Under the pieces are notes generated by a model. The model saw nothing but the letters and a program-made list of their open reading frames with translations, made no database searches and had not been told where the DNA came from. From contig MU623369.1 of the NCBI GenBank assembly GCA_025201765.1, positions 1 to 64,000 on the forward strand: a stretch of 64,000 nucleotides of DNA. Direction: 5' to 3'. Shown here in pieces: positions 12,001 through 24,506 of this stretch (positions are counted from its first letter, which is position 1; every line of letters begins with the position of its first letter). The position numbers were made by a program, and so were the translations under genes. The stretch comes from Daldinia sp. FL1419 (lineage: Eukaryota > Ascomycota > Sordariomycetes > Xylariales > Hypoxylaceae).

Positions 12001-13398
12001 ATTCCCCGGTCTGCTCACGGGCCGACCATTTATCGCGTTCGGGCTCGAGCTTTGCTAGAGTGGGCGCTGGGACCTTCGCAGTGGTTTCGGGCAGGCTGGC
12101 AGGCTGGTAGGGTAGGAATAAAAAGTCATCAACCAACACCGACGAACTCATCAACTTCCGAGGACAGCCTCTTGTGGGGCGGCCCAATAAGTGTTTGGTC
12201 AGAGCTATGGCCTCTTGCTTATATTTATATTAATTGCGGATTATTGTGAGAAGAATTTGATGATTCTAACATTGGGAAAATAAACATCAACACGAATCAC
12301 CGCTCCTCAGACAAATACGATAATACCAAACAGCTTACATTTTGTTGATATTAGCTCTACAGGAGGGTTACGCCAAGCTCGCCTAGTTACATGCTCTTCA
12401 TTTCGAAACTTATGCTACAGGAGACCGGCAGAGAAACCAAGTGCCGCGGCGGTAGGTAAAAGGTGACAAGTCCTTCGGGGATATACGCTCGAAGTGGCTA
12501 GCCAGAATTCCATTCGCCAATGTATACGATTAAAAAACCACGCTATTGAGTTGATTATGCAACCTGCGACTTAAGGCTTCCAAAGGCCATGTGCTAATAG
12601 GCTGCTTAGTGGTTTGACGTCGACTACCCCCATCGGTAAGGATTGGCGATCGTCATACTGTATAGCAATCTAACCGGCGACTAGTTACATGAAATAGCAG
12701 CACATGGTGGCAAGGTACTCAACAATCTTCGATCGTGTAGATATTGGGCAGAAGACATACTATGTAGATACCGCAGTAGACGCGACGTCCAGTCCGGGCT
12801 GCCCCAGGGTCGAGAGTAGTGGGATACCCTACATAAGTTAGGTACCTAGATACTATGGAAGGCATGCAGTAAGATTGTCCCCCAGGACACCAAACCAAAT
12901 TGTTCCTCCTGACCCCCTTTGTCGTGCTGATCCTGGAGTATCTCCGCATCTTATAGAATTTCTTTTTATGCCAATACGCATTACCCTACTCACAACATAG
13001 CCTTCCCGTAAATAATATACGGTCTATACGGTAAATCCACTTGGGTACCTTTTCCAACTAACTGGTATGGAAGTTCCCGGTCTCACAGGTTTATACTAGA
13101 AGACGAAAGTAGGGGCAAACCATAGGCCAGTCGTCAGTTATGCTTACCCAGGTACGCTACACTTCCCGATTCCCTACATTAGGTACGTACAGAGCCCCTC
13201 AAGTACGCCAATGCAATGGCACTCTGCAAGAATCATTATTTATTTGTTTAGTGACGTACCAACTACTACCTCGAGGTAGGTGCCTAGGTAGATAGCCGGA
13301 TCTAAATTTAACTTGTTGTCGTATTAGGGCGGAAGAATCCGCTTGGTCCAAACCAGGTACCCTTAACATAGTAGTTCCAATAAACGTATAGCTGCATA
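9016..13398. other. Gene-free 4.4 kb intergenic region
   Basis: Only short, unrelated frames occur here (for example around 9925-10203, 10233-10586 and 11965-12249), with no recognisable domain or splice-linked continuation. The sequence is of ordinary composition with scattered short palindromic taggtacctagg-like motifs (11155-11190, 13262-13295) and a small tandem duplication cctggcctg near 10804-10826. The part just after 9015 is the dehydrogenase promoter. Confidence 0.5.
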
Positions 13399-15021
13399 TT
13401 AGTTAGCGACGACTGTATTTCCAAATAGAAGATCCCCTGAATCACTTACGAAGAAGTCCTTCTTTAAATGGTAGAATAACCGATTGGGAGTCTCCTGGCC
13501 GCCCAGTATGCTTGCGAAGGTCTCTTTGGGTACTCCGCCGTACTTAAACTCGCAGAGCATGAGCTCGTTATGGCCAGTCAATAAGGGGCAACTTGCATAA
13601 CCGTCATATGACGCCTTAAGCTCCTTGCCTCTCATCACCGCCAAAAGATTATCTATTAGAACTGGCGTTTGCGAGGTGATAGCTGCTGCGGTTTTACTGT
13701 TGGGGAGACTAGATGCGTCGCCAAGAGAGAAAACATTCTTGTACTTGGTATGCTGTGTAGTCGACTTATCCACATCGACCCAGCCTGCAGCATCCGCTGA
13801 AAGGAGAACCAAAATCAGTAACCTGAAACTCGACGGCCACCGTTATGGATATTTCTGGTGGGATCCTTACCTAATTGAGATTTAGCAACCCAGTCCCACG
13901 GCTTTTGCGGCGGTACCACGTCTATTAAAAAAAAATAATGTTAGCATATATTATACTAGCTCGTGGAACGGCACGGCCCGTAAATATGAGGAAATATTTA
14001 TAACCGGTACCAAAAAATAGGGGAGAAAGATTAAAGGGGATTGGAGAAAGCTTACGTAGAAAGCCAAATTCTCTTTCAACAAGTGCTCCATTAGCACCAT
14101 CCGCCAAGTTCTTAAATGTCGCCACTTTGTTCTTTGGGTCTACCTTGACCAAGTTATGGTGGAAAAGGCCTTCGACGTTGCGCTGTTTGCGTAGCTCTTC
14201 AAGAGCTTGTGAATATTTGGGAACGGCAAACATGGCTAGATGGGATTAACACGTGTAAATCAGTTCAACATAATAGATGGGTAGTCTTACTGGCAGCGCC
14301 TGTTGCGAATGTGATGTCAACATTATCTCGGACTCCATCCCGTTTCCACTGCGAATGGGCCATCCACATTATCTTCTGCGGAGCGCCGGCGCACTTGATG
14401 ACACCAGCGGGCTGGGTAAAAATAGCCGGCCCTTTCTTAAAGGCTTGCACATTCTTCCATACCTGTTCCACAGTCTTCTCCGAATAGATGGACGATACCT
14501 GGCTGGCGGGGTCTTGTAGGGCCTGCTCAAGGCCTGATACGCCAGCAAAGTTAGTTTCTAGGCCCGGCGCTACTATTAGGTAGTCGTAAGAGACGTCAAC
14601 TCCTTCTGATGTTTTTATCGCGTTGTTTGCAGGATCAAACGTAGACACCCGCAGAGGATAGTGTTTCACGCCCTGTGGAATTATTTCAGACATGGGTCGG
14701 TGCATGTCCGTCAGGCTTCTCAGGCCGGAACCAACAAGCGTCCATCCTGGCTATTTTGACGTTAGTAACGGGACGTAATAAGACGGAAGACGACTGGCTC
14801 ACTTGATAGTGGTGGGTCTGAGCAGGGTCCAGGATGGCGATATCCTTATTCTCGAACTCGGTGCTTCGCTGTAACTGGGCAGCAACAGTAACTCCAGCTG
14901 TGCCTCCGCCAACAATAACTACACGATGGTGGGCCTTGGAGGGTATTGTAGTCGCGTAGGTTCTCGCGACGCTTCTAACTGGAACCCGAGCAAGTGGGCG
15001 AAGTACATTGACTCCAGCCAT
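13399..15021 (-). CDS. Sulfide:quinone oxidoreductase, mitochondrial
   Basis: Five exons (15021-14803, 14750-14291, 14235-14056, 13921-13871, 13796-13399) give about 435 residues; introns are 52, 55, 134 and 74 nt. The product is an FAD flavoprotein of the SQR family, which oxidises sulfide and passes electrons to quinone at the inner mitochondrial membrane. Evidence: an Arg-rich N-terminal presequence (LARVPVRSVARTYATT), the FAD-binding VVIVGGGTAGV at about 35-45, HHYQPGWTLVGSGL across the first splice, DYLIVAPGL, IKCAGAPQK with a conserved Cys, VFSLGDASSLPNSKT for the second FAD contact, and CPLLTGHNELMLCEFKYGG near the C-terminus, where the second redox Cys is expected. Length matches fungal SQR proteins. 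Confidence 0.93.
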
Positions 15022-16480
15022 ATTGTTGGGGGTATTATTTATGGATAGAGCTTTCTATTGGGTAACAGGAAAATAGAAATATCTACCGCTCTAAAAAATT
15101 GTACGCTGTTTACCTAGTAAGATTTTAGATTTTAGATATTAGTATTTATTATATTTAGGTATTGAATCTGGTAAATAGGAAGAAATAGGGAATCACGTGA
15201 AAGCACGCAATATTAGTTTCTTCCTTAAAAACCGCCCGACTTGTCTTATTTATTGCCTATTTGCTCTAGTGCGACCAATGAGATTTGTTATGCAATTAGA
15301 TATAGAACCACAATCGTATGGATCCGCCGACTTCGTCTCGGAATTAGATGCGATATCCTTTTTAGCTCATAGAATTCGGTCGGCAATCGCTTCATATGAA
15401 TGTAGATACCTAGATTAAATGGAACATACCTACCTAGGTAGGTACCTAGGTACTGATTTAATCATAATAGACTTATGTCGAGGGCGAGCATAGATATTTA
15501 ATACAGAGGTAAGTTTGAAAAAGATTGACAGGTAGGTACCTACCTTAGGTACCTAAGCAGGCTTTGTAGCTTTAGGTAAAGTTGCATCAGAGCGTACTAT
15601 AACGGAACGGCTCTCGGGTAATACTTAATAAATGAGTAGGTAGGTACCTGAGTATACGAACAAGGAACTATGATAGTTCTAACTAACCCCGACGTAAAAC
15701 AATCCTATTATTTTAAACCAGGTTCATATAATCCCCTTTAACAACTAAATACTTAGATGTCTAGTTGTAAGATGGTTGTCCTTGAGTTATGAAAAGGCTG
15801 ATTGGTTAAAACATGGAAAAGCCTTCCTAATAGAGTATATACTAGCTCGGTCAGCACTTACAAGATAGCGACATGTCGAATATGATCGATCGATTACTAT
15901 TGATTATCACACCAAGTAAGAAAAACATATACTCGATGATGGCTCCTGATCAGATGGCTCGCAGAAAGAATTCGCAGCTTGCCTTGTGCCTCCCGATAGG
16001 TAAAGTTGTGAGATCGCCTAAGAGATATACTTAAGCTCTTTACGGCAATAGCAATAAATAATCAGGTTCTGTACGTTGCACATTGTATAGGGAGCTTACG
16101 CAGTGGTACGGCGCGACAATATCGGCTGACTTATACTTTTCTTGGCCGTATTGATATGGACAACGGTTTGACATTAGGCACCGACATTTGGTTATAGAAT
16201 AAAACACACATTTCTCTGCTGAACTTTGCTTTTCATCTGTATAAAATTCTTAACCTTGAAAGTTTTCAGCTATGCTTGATCCGCTGCCAGGCTTTTGTCG
16301 GAGTGTATTGATAATTGCCTCTCCCCAGAATATCCGTATATCATCATTAGTCTCGGTAGTGGATTTTAGGACACGAGAACCAACCAAGATGGCGACATTG
16401 ACGTTCGAAAATAGAGACCTTGAAACCTAGTTCAGCTCCAATACATCCAAATAGACGTTTGATCATCCTGCGTTAGAAAG
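15022..16480. other. Intergenic region rich in taggtacctagg-type palindromes
   Basis: No gene is seen. The stretch 15425-15660 is dense in short palindromes: acctacctaggtaggtacc (about 15427-15450), aggtaggtacctacctt (15530-15546), taggtacctaag and taggtaggtacctgag (about 15635-15652). The TTG-started frame at 15197-15418 has no domain. The first 200 bp are the promoter side of the sulfide:quinone oxidoreductase gene. Confidence 0.5.
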
Positions 16481-16499
16481 CCCTCTCGTTCTTGATAGT

Positions 16500-18600
16500 C
16501 ACTTTTGCGGTCCTACTCCGCTCAACGAAGTATCATCCGAGGACCATCAATCAAACAGAGTCCTATCTCGTTAAAGTGTGCAGTTGCATCGCGATCTCAG
16601 GTATCGCAAGTAACCCTGTCGGCTCTTGGCAACCCCATGGAAGAGACAAATACTTCATGTGGATCCGAGATGAGCTGCCTCGGTTATTCCCAACTGAAAG
16701 GTTCGTTTTATATGGTTATGATACGTCGCTGCAAGCGAGTACATCATCCAGAGAGTCTCCGATCTCGAAAGCTCATTCATCAACATTTTACAAGCGGATA
16801 GATGGACTTCACTAACGGCGAAACCGCTCGTATTTCTCGCCCGTAGCCTTGGCGCTGTCCTCTTAAAGCAAGCCTTCTTGATGCTTGGAGATCAACCAAG
16901 CAAGGAGGCTCTTGTTTTCGAAATCTCTATCCAGTCAAATTATCTCCGCGGCTTGAAAACAAATTCTCAGGAGCTTCTCTAGTATAAACTATGAAGATAT
17001 ATTGGGCGTATGAGACCGAAACGACCTCGACTATCACGGTATATTTAATAGTTCATTTAACACAATGCTTGTAACTAACAACCCGTGCTAATATATATGC
17101 GATATCTAGCCTATCGGGAATGACTAGCAGATCGGGGCCAGACACGATACTTGTGAATCCGAAATCTGCTACAGCAGGACGTTGTGATGAAGCTCCCTCG
17201 TCGACGATTGCAATTGATGGAAAACTATTCTGGTATAGTGAGATTTACTCGTGGAAATTATAGACTTCGAGTAATCGTGCATTGATTGTCAAGCATATGT
17301 GGAATGCACCCAGTCATTTTCGAAACGGTCCCTGTTCAAGACCCAGTCACTTGGGTATAACGAAGGCTTGTGCAAATACCTTTTTTAGTATTCCGGGCAT
17401 ATGCACTGACATATTTATCACAGTTATCTTAAAGTCTTTACGAGCGTTAGAACGCGGATTTACGTATGCAACAAACTGTTTTCGCGGCTACTTTTAGTTT
17501 CGATTGGATATGTGACAACACTGCTATTGGCTTATCAGAATGGTTGCGCAAAGGAGAAGAAGTCTCCTGGATCAGCAGCAAACCAGGGTCTGGAAAATCC
17601 ACTATGATGAAATATATACAACCATTCAACATTCCATGAACTTCGACATCAGTGGTGTTTCCACATCCTCCTTCGAATATGCTCCCAGACATTACTGGAT
17701 TCGGGTCTCTTCTATTTGATGCCTTGGGTGAATACGATGGGCGACCGGAATTCGTCTCGGATTTCCCAAAGACCTTACAAGCTTCCCTAGGACAAAGGTT
17801 AAGATTTTACTCTCAAGTAGACACTGGATGTGTTTGAAAGAGAATTTGGGGCTTCTCTCGGACTTAGAATCCATGAACACACTGGAATACCTTCCTTTCT
17901 ACGTTTAGCCACGTTCTCTAATCTTCAACTCTACATCGAAGATGGATGGATACAAGACAGACAGCAGAGTGATCGCGGAGTCAACCATGCTCATCTTCAG
18001 CATTGCAGACAGCATGAAAATAGATAATCCACGCGGTTATGGTCATAGGAAAATAGCACAATCTCTTCTCTCAAAGGGGTTAATGGTTGAGAAAGACCTA
18101 ATGGGCCTCGGTCGAATTATACGCTATATATTCAAGGAGGCAGGCGAGCGCTATCTCAACATAACAAGAGACCTAGTCAGTCACATAGAAGATACCGAAA
18201 TCACGATTGATCGGGACCAAGCTTGTAAGGTAGAACGGGTTTATGGGGCGGGGCATGCTGAGGAGTTCTATAGACAAAAGTCTTAAGGAGGGGGCTAACC
18301 CTAACGCAAACAACGATTTCGGACAGTCGCTACTAGACTATATGTTGTCTGATAATTCAGCACACCCGCCAAATCCTGGTTATCTTCGCGAACTGTCGTT
18401 GCTGTTGATCAACCATGGCGCGTTATTACGCAAAACGGCAAGTGAAGAGTGGTCTATGTTTCTTGATCATCTAAAGAGAAATGGGTTAACTACCTTTCTC
18501 TATCTCGACACAGCCTTCCCTACGACCCGGCTCAATACAGGGAGGGACCGGCTACTGCTTCACGAAGATAGCTTAGGCGACGATGTTGAATTGCTTTCAT
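16500..18600 (+). pseudogene. Decayed NLR-like gene: hydrolase, NACHT and ankyrin-like pieces
   Basis: Fragments appear in the order of a fungal NOD-like receptor but in different frames. About 16600-16740 encodes NPVGSWQPHGRDKYFMWIRD and FVLYGYDTSL, typical of the SesB-like alpha/beta-hydrolase effector domain. Near 16745 the homology jumps frame and continues as WTSLTAKPLVFLARSLGAVLLKQAFLML before a stop at 16980; the usual GHSLGG elbow is ARSLGAV. About 17494-17615 encodes LSEWLRKGEEVSWISSKPGSGKST, a NACHT P-loop. Further shifts follow (FEREFGASLGLRIHEHTG at about 17830-17885). An ankyrin-like tail, LKEGANPNANNDFGQS and LLINHGALL, lies at 18276-18430. Such receptors act in non-self recognition and heterokaryon incompatibility; this copy cannot make one product. 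Confidence 0.8.
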
Positions 18601-18601
18601 G

Positions 18602-18616
18602 GTTTTTTTTTTTATT

Positions 18617-18664
<48 letters not shown>
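18602..18664. repeat. Long homopolymeric T tract
   Basis: Starting with about 11 T, then attg, then 47 uninterrupted T (18618-18664). It lies at the end of the NLR relic. It could be a poly(A) tail of a retroposed copy read on the minus strand, or slippage-expanded sequence. Length in the assembly is not reliable. Confidence 0.8.
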
Positions 18665-18667
<3 letters not shown>

Positions 18668-18699
18668 TTTATTAGAAGTTCCACCAAGCCAGAAGTAAA

Positions 18700-19459
18700 G
18701 GGGGTAATAGAACTTCAACAAACCCAATAAATTACTCCACGTGCACTACTGAGGTATATCGATGCGCTGCTTACGGTTATCCTCTTGAATCGATCCAGTC
18801 AAAGCTAGCTCGAGGGGATCTTTTAACGTATAGGGAGTTGATGTTGTCCATCTAACTTCTCATAACTGGGATGCGCGCTGTAAAAGAGCGATCTTAAAGA
18901 ACCGGCGAAATAGCAATAATAGTGTACAGCAAGACTTTGATATGCTTACGGGATTCTAAGGAAAAGAAGGTATAGAAAAGGGAAACGGTCAAGTGTATTG
19001 CTACCTACTCAGTTTCCTTGTTCATAACTACGGATCTTGGCTTAACGATATGACGCCGGGCTTATGTTGCGATTGAATCACTCGTGGCTAAGCCGAAACA
19101 GCCAGAAATAAACTGAATAAATCAATTAGAACTGCGCCTTGATATCCCAGATGTGGTGAATCTAACGATAAAGCTAAACGCCTAATTGACGGACGATGCC
19201 ATCTTTGCCGCGTCTACCTAAGCCGGCACCCTGCCGTGCCTTTTCGCGACCTAAAACGCCCTTTGCTGAGATACTCTTACACTAAATGGCAACTATGCAT
19301 CCTTGGATAGCATAGAAATGCCAGGACGTAGCCTTCCCATGATCGACGGGAAATGTGATAACCTACGAAACAAAACGACTTTAAAAAAGCGTTTAAACGC
19401 CTGGCACTGGCCAAGCATATGCTACCATACCCACGGGCCAAGACTAAGCCGCACCAACC
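18700..19459. other. Intergenic, nothing recognised
   Basis: About 760 bp between the pseudogene and the 3' end of the RSC7 gene. The few short frames, for example 19303-19497, have no domain. Confidence 0.45.
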
Positions 19460-21192
19460 TTACATTTTACTATAAGGAACAATTGCGGCGTCGATAATAG
19501 GGGGTCTACGGTGAGCCATCGTCGACTCAGGGCCCCACTTTGATTTCCAGGAGATTTCTTCGCCCCGTGCCTTCTCGAAAGCCTCGCGGCATTCCGCCGG
19601 CAATTCGTCCAAGACATCCTTCGGTACGGCTGCGAGTCCCTGGAAATCAGCCAGGAACTCGGGTACCTCGTGCTGCTCGTAAACAGCAGACGGGAGGCTA
19701 GCAGGAGGTGTCTCCATGTGGGTGTCAATAACTTTGAAGTTACGAGGTATCTTCGGGTCTAAGGGCGGAAACCGTGCGCTGCCAGTCGGGGCGGAAGAAT
19801 CCATGACTTGCTCAATCTTGGCATGCGTAGGCTGCATGATGGAAGGATACTGCATGGTATTGGTGTGGACGTCATAGACGCCAGAAAGATTAAGACGTCG
19901 AATAGCGCCAATTTCAGCGTTGAAACGACTAGAAAACAAGTTAATAAACAATCCCAAATGATCATAGCGAATGGTTCGCAAGAATCAGAACATACCTTGC
20001 TTCGCGAGCGTGCTCGAATTGCCAGTTAACATCGGTAACGTTTACACGCCTCTTTTTGATGTCTACCTTGCCATTCTGAGTGGGAACAGAGGGAGCCCCT
20101 GAGTGGTAAACAGCGCTAGCACCGTGCCATGCGACATATTGGTTCTTGTTGTATTCCTCGCCCTCAACGAACTTGTCGTTAGGATCGGCGAGTTCGCCCT
20201 CGACAACGCCCTCAGCTCGGGCCTTGGCAACCTCGTAGTCATCAATGATCCGCTTTCCACCGACAATGATTAACGCGCCAAACTCCCGGAATACCGAACG
20301 GGCTGTGACGATTCCTATCGCACGACCCTTGTAGGAATGGGGAATGATATCGCGTTCGATCATGTCGCGTTTCTCATCGTCATCCACAATGATCTTGTAG
20401 AGTCGCTTGTGTTTGGTAAAAAACAAGTAGGAATCTCGGAATCCTACACAACGGGCGGGTTCGGTAGACAACATGTAGAGGCGATCTCCGCGGCCAGCAA
20501 CAGTAAACGTTCGACAACGATATTCGCGCCCTCCTTGCAGGTTTCCCATCTTGTCAACCTTGGTTTCTCCCTCGGGATCCACGGGCAATGCGACCTCGTC
20601 GTCAACAATATCCATCATATTGCCTTCCTTGTCAATTGTCTGTTGTGTAGGTTGATAAGAAGCTCCTTTCCGACCACCCCGACCCCTCCATCCACCGCGG
20701 CCACGACGTCTAGGGGGATCATTTGGATCACGTTGGGGAGTTTCAATCGGTAGGGTATCCCAATCCGGAGGTCGGTTCTTGGGGGGACGACCCAGACGTC
20801 TTCTTCTGATGACCGGTTGAGGCGGGGGAGAGGGTGATTTTGCAGAGGGTACATCGGAATCTTGATTTTCTTCGGGCTCTGCGCCAGATTCATCTTCGTT
20901 CTCCTGATCGTCAGGTTCAACTTGTTGCTCTCCGTCTGATGCGTCGGCATCCGGCATGACCTCATCCTCGATTTCTTCGAGAACCCTCGGGGTACTCTCT
21001 ACGTTATTGGTGCTCGGGTTAGATATGCACCGTGGAATAGACTCATAGGAAAATATATTGGAAGGCGCAAAAGCAAAAGAAAAAATAGTTTCGTTGCGCG
21101 TGGGAGAGAATTGAAAACGACGAAGAGAAGTACTCACCAAGTTTTGCAGCCGCACGCTTTGCGGCTGCACGACCAGGACGTCGAGGAGCCAT
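19460..21192 (-). CDS. rsc7: Chromatin remodelling complex subunit Rsc7/Swp82 family
   Basis: Three exons (21192-21138, 20998-19996, 19928-19460) give about 508 residues; introns are 139 and 67 nt. The protein belongs to the Rsc7/Swp82 family, a structural subunit of RSC and SWI/SNF nucleosome remodellers in the nucleus. It starts MAPRRPGRAAAKRAAAKL, continues through a long acidic stretch (DEVMPDADASDGEQQVEPDDQ), an AT-hook-like RRRRLGRPPKNRP and an RGG-like RRGRGGWRGRGG, and then the family core: YRCRTFTVAGRGDRLYMLSTE, DSYLFFTKHKRLYKI, IPHSYKGRAIGIVTARSVFREFG, KNQYVAWHGASAVYHSG, FNAEIGAIRRLNLSGVYD and MQYPSIMQPTH. The first intron boundary is the least certain; it joins KL to ESTPRV in frame. 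Confidence 0.92.
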
Positions 21193-22317
21193 GTTCGAGG
21201 TTATATGATAGTAGCGCGCATAAAATAATTAGTTGGAAGAAGAAGGGAAGAAGATGGCGAAAATGCGACGTATCATACAAGTCCTGAGAATTCGGGAGTT
21301 AAAATGCGATGTGAGATGGAAGACGGAAGACGAAATATTGGAAAGTACAGTGCAGCGCGGACAATTTGGGGACGTACATAGTACAGCTAACGCGATTTCA
21401 AATGTGGGGCTGATTTAAGCTCCCTTCCGTGTAGAGCAGACTTGTATAGTACCTAACTAACCTAGGTATAGTGTAGTTATACAAGTACCTAACTCGATAA
21501 ACCATTGAAACTTTTATACATACCAATTATGTGCCAAAGATTCCTCGACTTTCACCTCAAAACTTGAATACTTCTCAAAACTGTACTTATTAAATGAATT
21601 GATCGAGAAAGGCCTCTGCTTTTGTTGCCTTTTTTCACTATTCCAAATTTTGAGGTTCTTAGGTACTAATCCACTCTAGATGATAAGTACTTCTTCGTAA
21701 AGACACTAATAAAAGGTCTCTACTGGTGATACAGTCACAGATGCATTAACGATGATTCGAACAATACTTACACGAAAGACTTGCCTTTTTATTAGGTACT
21801 TGAATCTCTACAGATACTATACTAATTATTTCAATGAAAGATAATGCATTTCTTGCCTTATTACTCCACAACGCAGTTTCCAGTCTCTTGGGTCCGAGAG
21901 GCTGCCTGCTACTTATACCTAGGTTAGGTGCCTGTATCAACTCAAAACTAACTGCTCCTAGATGGAAACTAGTCCTGAATAGCACCATGCGATTAGAGTC
22001 GATCGTAGTCTTTTTAAAGTTTGACCTCACTAACCGCGTTACGGCAGGACAACTCCGGCTGTTATAGGTACTACCCCTATTCGTGTAAATAGTAGGACGC
22101 CGGTGTGATGCATTTCACTCTGGGCTAAGTACCTGCCGAATATACCAAATACAACTTGTAACTATACTGACTTATACAACAAGATTAGGAATCATATTAA
22201 ATTTTAATTTTTTGGTTTTTTTTCTACGTAGCAAAACGATTCAAGCTATGATCCATCCGAACTTGGTCAGGGCAAAATCCACCGTCATCCCCAACAAACA
22301 AAACACTCGAATACCTT
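21193..22317. other. Intergenic/promoter region of the RSC7 gene
   Basis: No gene is supported. The stretch next to 21192 is purine-rich (gaagaagaagggaagaagatgg) and is likely 5' UTR or promoter on the minus strand. Two overlapping frames at 21746-22067 show no domain. Confidence 0.45.
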
Positions 22318-24506
22318 TTATATCAGTACTTCGACTAGCATCCCCTTCCCATCTTTAGCTACCCGTGTGCTCGCACTTTGAAGGGCCGCCTTGAAATCCC
22401 CTACCGTCTTGACCCTCAGGCCCTTCATCCACGTATTCGCATTCTCTTTCGCATTGTCCCAACCAACTTCTGACCCTGCTGCGGCCTCTGCTAGAGCAGC
22501 ATAATTAGGTGTCGGGCGGAAAGATACGTTGATCTCTTCGTCGGTTGCTGAGATGTTAAGACCCTTAGGATAGACAAGTTCTGTAGAATTTCGGGGAGCT
22601 TTCCAGCCTAGAAAGAGATATATCAGTTAAGCCGTGACCCAAAAGATGAACTAATATACGCGTGTGTTTGTTCGGGACTTACCTCCGTTGTTCAAGACAA
22701 TCGTTAGAATCGGAATCTCATATTTGCTAGCCACCCATAGCGCGGTAGACGGTGCGGCGCACATAAAGCTTCCATCGCCAACCAATTGGCACACGAGGCT
22801 CGGCTTCTCAGCCCCCTCCTTCTCTAGGTCTGCTAATGCCATTTTGACACCCAGCGCTGCGCCATTACTCCAACCAATACCCGTTCCACCGCAGTTGATC
22901 CAACTTCCCGGCCGACTAGGCTGTATTTGATCGTAGAGTAATTGTCCGGCTGTAACGGCTTCCACAACGTAGGTCGTTGAGTCCGGAAGAGATGATTTCA
23001 GGAGACTGCCAATATTGTGCCCATTCAATGTTTCTTCGTCGCCCAAGCGCGGCTGGGAAGCGATACTTGCTAAACGAGTCTTATGGGCTTCCGCACGAGC
23101 GTTACCGCGGGCCACATACTTGGGATCCCGTAGTGTTTCTATAAGCGAGGAATCACTCTTGATATGGTCTACCAATTGTTTAAGTGCGGTAAAGCTGTCT
23201 GCTTTCCAGCGCCCGTTTGCGGGAAAGAAAGAAACAGGGATCTGTTGATTGAGGGGATCGCAGTCTACGTGGTATATCCTAGCGTCTCTTGGAGGTGGGT
23301 TACGAGAAGGTATCCAAGGAACATCACAGTCGAGTAGGAGAACTACGTCCGCATCTTTACTACAATCGTCAGAGCTAAGACGGAATCCTTCAGAAGCGAC
23401 GTGATCGAAAGGAAAGCACACATCGCTACCACCCGTATCATGGACGCGTATACCGGGGATGAGGTCTGCTAGGGCGACGAGGAGTTCCGGCGTCCGGCGA
23501 TCACGGCCGGAATACCCCGTAATAATGAGCGGGCGTTCTGCCTGAACGAGCGCTGTAGAAATATCCTGGATAGCATCGGTCGGGAGCGCGCTTGGGCCGA
23601 TCGGTACCCATTGCGCCTGATCTAACGAAGATGGTGGGATTTCTTGAGCTAAAACCTCCCTCGCGGCGGCGATATAAACGGGGCCCTTGGGCGTGCTGCT
23701 TGCGAATTGAAGCGCGCGTCCGATGGTTTGCTTAATATTCAATCCAGTGCGAACTTCACCTGTGTATCTGCAGTATTGCTTCACGATAGCTTTTTGATCG
23801 GGTGCTTCTTGTAGCCAATGCATGTACTCCGTTCTGGAGCCAGGGAGTTCCCCAGATTCTGTGTACGGGCACAGGCCAGCAAAGATGAAGACCGGGGCAC
23901 GGCCGACACTAGCATTATGGATACCTTGACCAAGAGCCTGTGTCCCTACGTCGACGTGAACGAGAACAGCCTGCGGCCGTCCTGTTACCCGTGCATACCC
24001 GTCAGCCATCGAAATCGCCGTGACCTCAGAAGGGCACGTAATCATCCTAGGCCAAGAGTTGGGCCGCTCCCTCTTGCCTTTGACAATGGCTTCGATGATG
24101 GATGGATGATCCGATCCAACATTAACAAAGCATGCCGTTATACCAGCCTTGTGACCATGGTAAGCGCTGATATCACTAACGAGTAAACGGTAATACATAC
24201 TTCCCAAAGTGCCTCGAACAGGGCGAAAGCGGTCGTATACCTAACTATGAGTTAATCCAAACAACTGATTTATAATAATTGGCCAAGGACATACGATCCA
24301 GAAGTATCCTGCGTTGTAGCCATATCTGCAGGCTTAGAGGTCTGAGGTATGCGTTGGTGTGTTGAAAAGGCAGCTGTAGATGCAAGCGGTATTCCTGCAC
24401 GAGACCAGCGTGTAAAAGGCGAGACGGTTCCCGATGCACGAAGATAATAGGGATTTCGGGAGGTATTTATCGCCAACCTGCGGGCGAGCGAACTTCGAAA
24501 AACCAT
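22318..24506 (-). CDS. Thiamine-diphosphate-dependent enzyme (acetolactate synthase/benzoylformate decarboxylase-like)
   Basis: Four exons (24506-24295, 24240-24201, 24147-22683, 22607-22318) give about 668 residues; introns are 54, 53 and 75 nt. The 40-nt second exon is needed to restore TTAFALFEALWEAGITACFVNVGSDHP, the start of the ThDP pyrimidine domain. Other features: CPSEVTAISMADGYARVTG with the catalytic Glu, DVGTQALGQGIHNASVGR, a central domain (RPLIITGYSGRD; VLLLDCDVPWIPSRNPP), and the C-terminal ThDP/Mg motif GDGSF...VLNNGGW at about 541-574. The first about 60 residues (VFRSSLARRLAINTSRNPYYLRAS) look like a mitochondrial presequence. Substrate cannot be assigned; the branch is close to acetolactate synthase-like proteins but lacks a clear FAD signature. 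Confidence 0.9.

Noticed and set aside
18243..18698. 151-codon frame ending in poly-Phe
   Set aside because: The tail is a translation of the T homopolymer; the front part is the ankyrin-like relic already described in the pseudogene.
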